The notes beneath the pieces are model-generated. The model was not told where the DNA came from. It did not search any database and was given only the letters and a program-made list of their open reading frames with translations. The position numbers were made by a program, and so were the translations under genes. This document shows positions 35,146-50,115 of a stretch of DNA of 64,000 nucleotides, one piece after another. The DNA comes from Paraescarpia echinospica (lineage: Eukaryota > Annelida > Polychaeta > Sabellida > Siboglinidae), in NCBI GenBank assembly GCA_020002185.1, contig CM034533.1, positions 66,422,979 through 66,486,978 of the forward strand. Direction: 5' to 3'. Positions within the stretch are counted from its first letter, which is position 1; every line of letters begins with the position of its first letter.

Positions 35146-36685
35146 TGTCACAAAGTGGTTTTTATAGAATTTAATCAGGCTTTAGAACAGTGGTTTTGTA
35201 TACAAAGTATGGTTGATGGGATGGTGCTGCCATCTCTGATATGTATTGTCGCGGAGGTATACGCTGGTGCCCTCTGGCGATTAAGGCGTGTAACGTTTTA
35301 ACTGCCGACGAGTCAGATTTAATTTATTTCATTTGTAGCGTACACCACTAATTCTACGGTTAGGTATATCAAATTTGGTACGTGTAGAAATTATTTAACA
35401 TGACTGGTAATATGGTGACCTGTCAAACTACTTATGTTGTGGTTATAAGAAGATTATATTATGAACTTATAAAAGTTGTTTACAGAAATGTAGGTGTGAA
35501 AAACACTAGGGTCACACCTAGCTTATGAATAGAGTGCGTGTTTTATTAAAATTATGGATTAATTCATGAGAGTTGGAACGTACTATGAATATTGTGGTAT
35601 CCGGCTCGGTACAGGGAATCCAGTGATATTAATTATGTAAGTAATTCATGTAAGTTAAAGATTGAATGAGCACTTATATAGCCATATGTTTAGTTCGCAA
35701 AATATATTTTAAACTCAGCGAGTTGAATGGATTACTTCGAAGTGTGAATGGTTTCGGGAGCCAGTTTTTGAAGCGACTTTAATTTGTATTAAGTGTTGTA
35801 ATTGGTCAGACTAACTTCCGGCCATCAAGCTATATAAGGGCAGGACGGCCATTCGAGGCCAGACGAACATTTGAGCAGAAGAAAGTGATGCACTCTCGTC
35901 TCCAGGAATTGGGCTGAAACGTGTGTCCACCCAACGCCTGTAGTAAATACTTCTACGATTTCAACAGTACTGATTAGTTGTGAGATGCTGCACTTCTGAC
36001 GCGTTGAAGAAGACAGCGATAATCGACTGCAGTTCCGTTTTTGACGTGATCTTCGAATGCGAGGCCACCACCGTTTCGTCTGCTGGTTGTCGTAACACAG
36101 ACTCCGTGACAGACCTTCTCGACATCGCCGACGTCGTGACATCGTTTTCGTGTTGTCGCCTGGTGATTCGCGTGGGATCGACAAGGCAAATCTACCGTCT
36201 ACTTGATCGCCCGAGTCGCCTGCTTTCATCCACGTGAATTCGTTCGCCGAACGCCGAGCGACTTTCGACTTCGTCCTGACATCTCGCCGAACGCGACCGA
36301 TGCGAACGTTGACATTCGCACATCACGAGACATTCATTGGTTACAGTTCATAGACTTTACAACGGTGTATACCCGTCTTCATGTAAGTGACCAGCTGTTT
36401 ACATTGTCTCCCATGTAATTTCGTATTTGGAAGCATACTCGTCGAGTACAATGTATGGTGTTATAAATATAATGTCATAGCAGAGTAACGGTTGGCCAAC
36501 TATCACTGAACCGCATATGTTTATGTTGTATTAAATGGGAATGCCAGTTGGCTTCTCGTACTTACATATCTGATGTCACGTTATGTCTCCCATACAATCC
36601 GAATCCTAGTGCACCTGAACCTATAACTTGCTATGTCAAATCGGGTACAGCCAATTTATTAATGCTTACACCCGATTTTGTGACA
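35146..36685. mobile_element. Solo LTR, 1.54 kb, upstream of IL-17 gene 1
   Basis: The sequence begins TGTCACAAAG and ends TTTTGTGACA, the TG..CA inverted ends of LTRs. It is flanked by GGTAT (35141-35145) and AGTAT (36686-36690), a 5-bp target duplication with one change. Unit 3 has the uninterrupted site ACTAGTATTAAC near 53506-53517. A promoter-like CTATATAAGGGC lies at about 35829-35840. There are no pol domains, hence a solo LTR left by recombination. Long frames inside it are not recognisable proteins. Confidence 0.7.
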
Positions 36686-36690
36686 AGTAT

Positions 36691-37540
36691 TAACTTTTAG
36701 ACGATTAGTGCAAGGTGTGTTTTGGTAGTCGTCTTCGTGTATACTACTTAGAAGAATTCGTATGTGATTGCCAGATTTAACCTTACACTAATCGAAATGT
36801 TAATTGAATATCGTGTCTCTCTGTCGAACGGTAGTGTCGGCTTGTTGCCTCCACATATCGCTAATTAAAGAAAACTTTGGAACATAGCAAAACGTTACAT
36901 TTCGCGGACAAATACTGACGAGAAGAAATATGTGAAAGCTATTTTAAATATACCCAATGAAAAGACGGACGGGTAATACACAAGTCTGTCAAAACTCCTC
37001 TCCGCAATAAAACACGTCACCTAACATGCTAACGAGTAAGTTGTTAGCGCACATGCACATAGATACTTGTATTCTGCCTTAGACAATAGCTAGATCTTGG
37101 AAAAGCCGAATATTAACACGTGCCAGTGTATTTCAATGCTACATTCGCTACGACTTGGAGAGGAAGATGGTACTGTTTGGAAAGGATCACTGAATTAAGC
37201 GTGCATCATAATATTGAAGTGCAGTCATCATCAATGATCAATTCTCCGATTGGAAATACAACTAGGGAAGATTGTTAGCGATCTTCTGTATATAAACACG
37301 AGTAGATATCAATCTTAGTTGAGATATGCAAATGAGAATGTGTGCAGTGTTCGAGCAACTTCAATTCTACTCTGAAGAACGTTAATTGAGTTGGTTGTAA
37401 TAAAATTGTGGTGAGATAATTAACTTTATTACGGACTGAAGACTGGTACTGTATTTGATGGATAGTTACCGTAGTTAAGCTACAATAAACATTCACGGAA
37501 CATTACATAAGGTATTTTGCATTCAGTTACACAGCCGTTA
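36691..37540. repeat. Unit-1 duplicated DNA between solo LTR and pogo element
   Basis: 36691-37540 aligns with 53518-54225 in unit 3 (for example TTAACTTTTAGACGATTAGT and GCTACAATAAACATTCACGG). No gene is seen in either copy. Confidence 0.7.
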
Positions 37541-40654
<3,114 letters not shown>

Positions 40655-41317
40655 TATTAAATATATATCCGCACATAATGGTGGTATTAAGGAAAATGCT
40701 TTAACGTGCTGGGTTCAGCGGTGCTGTCCCTTGCTGCGGATTGCACTAGCCACGGCGTCACGCGTTGTTTAAAAGGTGCGGCACCTTATGTTATCCAAAC
40801 AACGTGTCGTGTAGAACATTCCCATTCTCACTGTTATGGTCACTAGGTTTTTCCCAATCGTCTCTAATGTTCAATGTGAACTCTAGTAAATGCGCATAAC
40901 AGAAATTGAAGTTAACTGGTATATATTTAGCTATTTCAACAGAAAACTGGATGAACTGATCTAACATATTAACGTTGCTTATCATTAAATATGTTTGCGT
41001 GAGTGTGCATTCTTTTCTGCGGCGTTACGATCGAAACAATCTGTATTGTTCCAATATCCAGTTTTTGCATACAACAACCGCGCTACCCGGTTGTTTATTC
41101 TGCATTACGAGTAAACGTCTGGAATTGTCCCTATCTTAGATCGACAACCGACGTCCAGTGAAGACATTAATTGTCGTTGCCACTTTATTGTCGTTGCCAC
41201 TTTATTGATGAACTGGGACAGCGCCTCCTTTGAAATTGTTTCTACATAACCTCAAAATTAGTTTTGTACCGGTAGTGAAGTCTCTATTTATTTATGTCGG
41301 TAGTATTAACTGAGAGC
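40655..41317. repeat. Unit-1 copy of duplicated DNA before block B1
   Basis: It aligns with 54235-54945 in unit 3 (GGTGGTATTAAGGAAAATGC, AACGTGTCGTGTAGAACATT). The part equivalent to 54946-55439 is absent here. No gene. Confidence 0.7.
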
Positions 41318-41484
41318 TGTTGGAAGTGTGGCATCAATATTACGTTCAATCAGCGGTTCTTTTCCTTTTGGGGCTACAACTCAAAGGTTTTGGCGGGACT
41401 TACTTGGCGACCCATGCCTTCAAGCAGTTAAATAAATCAAAGACACAAAAGAGGACACTCCTAGCAAATAGAAAGAAAGCAAAG

Positions 41485-41565
41485 ATGGCGGACTGTTTCG
41501 GGAAGATCGTACGATGTTTGAAGGGTGTTATGGTGATGTATATGATAAGGCAGGCCATATTATAA
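41485..41565 (+). CDS. Small ORF in block B, copy 1 (26 codons)
   Basis: ATG in the strong context AAAGATGGCG opens a frame starting MADCFGKIVRCLKGVMVM and ending at TAA. The copies at 45238-45324 and 55704-55790 keep the same start and stop region, and the length difference is an in-frame 9-bp gap (FLR missing here). The peptide is basic and amphipathic. An antisense frame over the same bases is also open in all three, so coding is unproven. Confidence 0.25.
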   Translation: MADCFGKIVRCLKGVMVMYMIRQAIL

Positions 41566-41630
41566 ATAGGCAGTACATTGTGCTTGGAAATGCCAGTTAA
41601 AGTGCCATTTGTCTGTGAAAGTATACCTTG

Positions 41631-41787
41631 CTGGGGCATACCCAGGATAGATATGCTGGAGGTTTCCAAACGGGTATCACGGGTATCCTTCCCTGTACAT
41701 ATGTACATTGCCATAACATAGGTTATACAGCAGCGCACAATTTTGGGGGTATCCCGGCAACGAGAAAACCCTCTGGGTACGCCCCTG
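41631..41787. mobile_element. MITE in block B1 (CAGGGGCGTACCCAG family)
   Basis: Inverted ends CTGGGGCATACCCAG and CTGGGTACGCCCCTG. The better preserved copy at 55859-56014 shows CCTTG directly repeated on both sides. Copy 2 (from 45393) has lost its right end. Confidence 0.6.
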
Positions 41788-42164
41788 CCCTGAAGGCTTG
41801 TTAATATGGATTGAATCGAAAATGGCAATGATTTCTACTTCCACTCATGTTGTGCGCTCATGACGCATTTTCGTCGGCGGCATCAAACAATCTGACTTAC
41901 CCATACCAGATGTATGCGTGCCGATTACTCTACGGAAACGTCACCTGAATTTGACATATTACATGACATATAAATGTCATGAAAGGTTTGTCGTACATTA
42001 TTCATCTCGCATGTTGTAACCCCATTTTGGTTGGTGGCACAGAGGTTGAGAACCACGTTGAAAAAATTGACGCTTGAGTTCATTCTATTAATACACTACC
42101 CAACCATTGCCTCATTCACATTATCAAAGTCCCACGCACACCCACACCCACGCGAACGCGCATT

Positions 42165-42195
<31 letters not shown>

Positions 42196-42343
42196 AAACA
42201 CACACACACGCATGCAAACACACTCACACACTCACACACACACACACGCACACCCACAACCAGGCAGAGAGACACTCCCATATTCACACACTCACACACA
42301 CAAACACACACACGCACGCGCACACCCATACACTGACACACAA

Positions 42344-42445
<102 letters not shown>

Positions 42446-42930
42446 AAATAAATACAGACACACACGCACGCACGCATGCATTCACACATTCACGTACGTA
42501 GGCACGCACGCACACACACACACAAACACATTTATGTTTTCAATATGCATGGTGTTTTTCTACGTCGTATATCCAACGAACGATGCCAATTTGGTTATTT
42601 CTCAGTTTCCCCAAATATACTGACATGATTCAATGTCAACCAGCCAATAGACATCCGTGAATTTACTGCCTGGGGTTTCCGCGGCAAGTGAAGCCCGTAG
42701 TGGCGTCAGCGTAGGTCCCGTATAATATCCTTAACAGCGGCTTCATAGATATCGAATGGACTCTATATATCAAAGGAATCGGATATATTGAAGGTATCGA
42801 TAGTATCAACAGTATCTAAGTATCGATTCATCACTACTGGGCGTTCAATACCCGATATATCGAAGTATCGCGATACCACGAAGTATTCGTATCGAACTAT
42901 CAGAACCATCGCGATACTTCGATATATGTA

Positions 42931-45027
42931 GAGTGTGTTTACATCATGGTAGTGGAAATGATGATATAGACTTATGGCTGGTTTACACAAGTGATTGTCT
43001 CATTATATAACATTTATTGAATGATTCGATAATTGTTTGCGTTCAAATGATACTGCAACATATCTTGACTTGATCAGACGAAACATTCACTGAAGTCATT
43101 GCTGAAAATCAGTGAATTGTTATATAGCGTAGAACCATTACACACGCTCCCCTACAAAATTCGTTCTATAAATTGGCGACCCCACCAAAGTGTTAAAAGG
43201 GTGACTAATGCACATACAGGGTATCTAAACAGTTGGAGACCGCGAGGAGAAGATCAACGAGCTACTTTGGAAGATGATCTAAGGGCTCGCGAAGCTGAGT
43301 ATTTCTGACAGTGTGTGGGATGTTATACAAATGTCGCCATAATGTATTAGATGAGTTGCAGTTTACTGGAGTGTACCATTTTATGAAAACTGGAATTATG
43401 ACGATATGTTTATATTATTATTTACTTTGATGTAAGTTTATATCAAGTTAATTGGTCATATTCGATTGATTATGCACTGCCTTCATTAAGCCCTCTTTCT
43501 TCAAAGAGTTTGGTACTAGCTGTTAGGACTGATTTTTTGCTCATAGGTACTAGTTAATTTCTTTGTGAGTGTCGTCGCTCTCATCATGATGTGCACATAG
43601 AAAGCTATTAACCGCTTCAAATGTATATAGCAGCTAAAATGTGAAATTGCTGATTTACCGGGTATGTTGTTTTATATAGAACAAAGAAAATTTGAAAAAA
43701 GGTGAAGTATTTTTAAAGATGATTTTCTGTAGGCCTAGCAATTGTTCAGCAGGTGCTATGGGCATGCACGTGGATTTCATTATTAAAACATCGCTTCATT
43801 TAGATCACTGATTCAGGTATTTCTTACAGTTACAAGACACTGTTAGAAATGCCGTTCGACGTAGAACCTATCTGACGAAATATGATATGTAATTATTAGT
43901 ATTAAACTGCTATGTAATTGACAAAAGTAGACTACATGGGATGTCAGGCTCGATCCAATGTCAGTTCCTTGTTATATCCTGGATTCTATAAGTTAGTTAT
44001 GTCGCTTAAATAAATTTGTAACAGGGAATACAGGGATACAATTAATCATTGTTCACTTTGTGGGAAACCAAAAGTTATGAAAATTGGTAATGACTAGGGT
44101 ACCCGACAGATCTACGCAATGTTTGAAAATTAGCTGAATTAGTTGTACTATTTTTCCACCCGTCAGCCAGTGGAACAACTCCAGGGAATCCCAATAATTA
44201 CCCACTCGATAATTTTCACAAGCGACTGGGCATACTTGTGTATTCAAAAAATAAAAAAACAATTATCTTATTCTTGGTTAGTCAAATATATAATAGGCTC
44301 AGCCTATCAAAGGCATTTTGTCAGGTGTTATGTCGGGGGGTATTCGTGAAACTTGACTGCATGGCAACCGAGACACCACAATGACCTGTTCTTATCCGAT
44401 CCACTCATTTTCAATGTTCTCTAATACCAGTTTCGTTCATTAGGCGGCAAAGATTACTATTTGTGTTAAACCACCCACAATTTCGGTATTATATTTTTTT
44501 ACCAATTTAAACTTGTAATCCAGCTGGAATTTTGTTTTATAGCTGCGGTACAAATTGTACATGTTTGCTATGATTTGAGTGTATTGAAACGTGCAAGTTT
44601 GGAAATACATAAAATGGCCAATAATATCTAACACAACCCAACATCACTAATATTAACATTGATTTATTAAATACCAGGTACAGTAAATACATATGTATCA
44701 ATATCTTGGTAAAATATCATTATTGCAAGCAATATGGTATAACTGTGATTGCATTGTTTATGCGTATATCATGTTTGTGTGACTCAGTACAATTTTTCGA
44801 AACTGATAGACTACAGTAATACTGACATTTCCGCAAGGTAGCGATACCGTTTCTTCTGTACTTAACAGCGACGTAATATATCCAAGAGTCTAAAATCGTT
44901 ACCGTATTTTATGACGTACTTCTGCAAAAAGTCTACTAATTTACGTAAAAAATTGGTTTGCATACCATATACATTGTTCTAAAACAGACATAATTAATAA
45001 GTAGTTATATATATATATATATATATA
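42931..45027. repeat. Tandem unit 2: RPL7 3' flank copy, IL-17 deleted
   Basis: 42931-43230 matches RPL7 intron 5 (from about 21320) and 47285-47570. 43283-44260 matches the RPL7 3' flank, and 44325-44877 matches the DNA upstream of IL-17's 3' flank. At 44877/44878 the sequence equivalent to 49316 joins directly to that equivalent to 55313, so the IL-17 gene and about 6 kb are missing. No gene remains. Confidence 0.75.
43235..43282 (+). pseudogene. RPL7 exon 6 remnant (unit 2)
   Basis: Only the last 15 codons survive ([19 protein letters not shown] reading) with a TAA stop. The rest of exon 6 is deleted directly after intron sequence. It corresponds to RPL7 22271-22318. Confidence 0.75.
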
Positions 45028-46645
<1,618 letters not shown>

Positions 46646-46961
46646 CGAGCAACAGTTGCATCCATTTCTAGCAGTTCAAATTTGTTCCACTTTGACCATT
46701 TCTGAAAATAATGAATAATGCTACAGTATGCCTCTTCAAAGCATATCCCGACAAACACACCGTCGTAGCACTATATCTGCAGGAAGTGACGCATTACACA
46801 AATTTTGGCCACATCTTGACTGGGTTTGTTTACTGTATAATAAACATATTTATAATGTTTAAAGTGACCACAATTATGTATAAAGAAAATTTTATTTACA
46901 ACATCACATTCCACAAAATAAAAATATTGTATTTGTAAACATGATTTGATTTGTCTTGTAG

Positions 46962-47839
46962 CATGCCTAACCTGAAGTTTGCCCGTGAGCTGATCTACAA
47001 GAGAGGCTTCACAAGTTGGACAGCAGGCGGATTCCTCTCTCTGACAACGCTTTCGTTGAAGAAAACCTAGATGAGTATTATTGCCAATAGTCTAGAATTT
47101 TGTTTCTGTTATTGAAATGTCAACTTGATGCAATACAGTAGTGCACGTTTAATGTAATTTTATTTAACACGTGCAACGAGTAATAATGCAAACTCCAAGC
47201 CCTCTCAATACTGTTATCTAAGTGTTGCTCTGTTAAATACAACTGAACATCTTATAACATCAATCTAATTTTCAAGCAGAACATTATATTAGTGGAAATG
47301 TTATATAGACTTATGGCTGGTTTACATAAATGATTGTCTCATATTACTTAATTTATTGAATGATTCGATAATTGGATGCGTTCAAATGATACTGCAACAT
47401 ATCTTGACTTGATCAGAGGAAGCATTCACTGAGATCATTGCTGAAAATCAGTGACTTGTTATAGCGTAGAACCAGTACAAACGCTCCCCACAAAATTCGT
47501 TCCATACATTGGCGACCCCACCAAAGTGTTAAAAGGGTGACTAATGCACACACAGGGTATCTAAGCAGTTGATTGGTGAGCGCGGAGTCTGTACAGACGA
47601 TGTCACTTTAGCTGTTGTTGAATTTTATACAAATTTGGCAGCATCTGCATGGGGACTTGATTCATGAGATCTAAACAACAGTGGGGCCACACTTCAAGGG
47701 GGCGAACAACTTCCTGTGGACTTTCAAACTGAACACACCGCAGTGAGACTGGCGCAAGAAGAACAAACACTACGTGAACAGTGGCAGCTACGGAGACCGC
47801 GAGGAGAAGATCAACGAGCTGCTTTGGAAAATGATCAAT
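46962..47839 (+). pseudogene. RPL7: RPL7 pseudogene (exons 5 and 6, unit 3)
   Basis: 46648-46961 copies RPL7 intron 4. Pseudo-exon 5 (46962-47070) reads [15 protein letters not shown] before a 1-bp loss relative to RPL7, and its donor GT has become AT. Pseudo-exon 6 (47629-47839) has lost its acceptor AG. It has a TAA in place of the Tyr codon after HEI, a second stop (TGA) within TPQ-stop-DW, and no stop at the normal end. It cannot encode a functional protein. Exons 1-4 were not copied. The intron equivalent is much shorter because it lacks the insertions in RPL7 intron 5. Confidence 0.9.
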
Positions 47840-50115
47840 GGCACGCGAAGATGATCTAAGTGCACGCGAAGAATACCTAAGGACACGCGAAGCTGAGCAT
47901 TTCTGACAGTGTGTGTGGGATGTAATAAAAATGTCGCCACAATGTATTTGATGAGTTGCAGTTTGCTGGAATGTACCATTTTTTGAAAATTGGAATTATG
48001 ACGATAATTTTATATTATTATTTACTTTGATGTAAGTTTATATCAATTTAATTGGTCATATTCGATTGATTATGCACTGCCTTCATTAAGCCCTCTTTCT
48101 TCAAAGAGTTTGGTACTAGCTGCTAGGACTGATTATTTGCTCATAGGTACTAGTTAATTTCTTTGTGAATGTCGTCGCTCTCATCATGATGTTCACATAG
48201 AAAGCTAGTAAACGCCTCAAATTTATATAACAGCTAAAATGTGAAATTGCTGATTTACCGGGTATGTTGTTTTGTATGGATCAATGAGAATTTAAAAAAA
48301 AGTTGAAATATTTTTAAAGGTGATTTTCTGTAGGCCTAGCAATTGTTCAGCAGGTGCTATGGGCATGCACGTGGATTCCACTATTTATTAAAACACCGCT
48401 TCAGGTTAGACCACTGATTAAGGTATTTCCTACAGTTACAAGACACTGTTAGAAATGCCGGTCGACGTAGGACCTATGTGACGACATATGATATGTAATT
48501 ATTAGTTTTATACTGCTATGTAATTGACATAAGTAGTATATATGGGATGTCAGGCTCCAACCAGTGTCAGTTCCTTGTTATATCTTGGATTCCATAAGTT
48601 TGTCATTTCGCTTGTGTAAATTTGTAACAGGAAATACAGGGATGATATTAATAATTGTTCACTTTGTGAGAAAACCAAAGGTATGAAAATTGGTAATGAC
48701 TACGCTACCCGACAGATCTATGCAATTTTGGGAAATTAGCTGAATTAGTTGAATATTTATCTAATAGAGTCGGCTGGTCACGACTGTACCACCCGTCAAC
48801 CAGTGGAACAACTCTAGGTAATCCCAATAATTACCCACTCGATCATTTTCACAAGCGACTGGGCATACTTGTGTATTCAAAAAAGATAAAAACCCAATTA
48901 GCTGATTCTTGGTTGGCAAACATATCATTGGCACAGCCTATCTATGGCATTTATTGTATAGCTGAAGTACAAGCTGTACATGTATTATACGATTTGAGCG
49001 CATTCAAACGTGCATGTTTGGAAATACATAAAATGACCAATAATATCTGACATAATCCAACATCACTAATATTAACATTGATTTATTAAACACCAGGTAC
49101 AGTAAATACATATGTATCAATATCTTGGAACAACTATAATTATTGCAAACAATAAGGTATAACAGTTAAAATGCAACATGATTTTATTTTATCTGATTAT
49201 GCGTACATCATGTTTGTGTGGCACAGTAATATTTTTTTTGAAACTGCTAGACTACAGTAGTACTGATGTTTCCGTAAGGTGGCGATACTGTATCTTCTTA
49301 TGAACTTAACAGCGACGTAGCTGGCCCGCGATCTCGCATAGCCGCACTTGAAGCACTGGTATCGGCTAATAGGTCCACCACCGACAAAGTCCACCAATAA
49401 ATAACAATTTTGAAACATATTTCTAACCATACATTCTTGGACAACTCGTCTTTGTACGTGTCTCCATGGATCAATCAACATTTAAAAACAATCGTGTTAA
49501 TTGATATGGTTCCGGTTAGCCTAAATTAGGGGGTTATCCATAAAGTATGTAAAGCGGGGGGGGTATAATTTTATGGGTAAACGTGACAAAGCGATACACG
49601 GGTTTGGAATATCAGGGTAAGTTACAGAACGTTAAAGTAATTGAAATTTCCCGTCGATCGAACCAGCACGTAGACACATTTGGGTGATATGTACGTGTAT
49701 GACAGGGTGACGAGGGGGCTATATGTGCACAAATAGCGTGACGTAAGTCATGGATTATTCCTTGTAATGAATATTATGCGCGTGACCATCGTCATGGTTT
49801 GACCTGACAATGATATTTACCTAAATCATATATATGCGCACTAGGCCTACACTACTAGTGCTGCAGCACCTCTGCTAAATCAACCTTTTCTGTATAGAGT
49901 TCTCGCTTGAACAACTTTGCATTAAGTTTTTGTTATAAAAAAAAAACATTTTGGATCAAAAAACATCAAAATATACGATTTCTGAATCATCTCCGCTTTC
50001 CGCATCCATTTTTTATGGCTAGGCGGACCTTATTGTTACACAGTAGGTCACGCGATGGACAGGTCAATTATCAATGTAGGTTCTACTCTGATGTACATAG
50101 TTGATCTTAATAATG
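47840..50115. repeat. Unit-3 duplicated intergenic DNA
   Basis: Copy of the RPL7 3' flank (to about 48900) and of the IL-17 3' flank (48950-50110). No gene is seen. The frame at 49197-49481 is not conserved in the paralogous copies. Confidence 0.7.

Noticed and set aside
35825..36418. Several frames of 70-134 codons near 35.8-36.4 kb
   Set aside because: They lie inside the solo LTR, overlap each other on both strands and match no retroelement protein.
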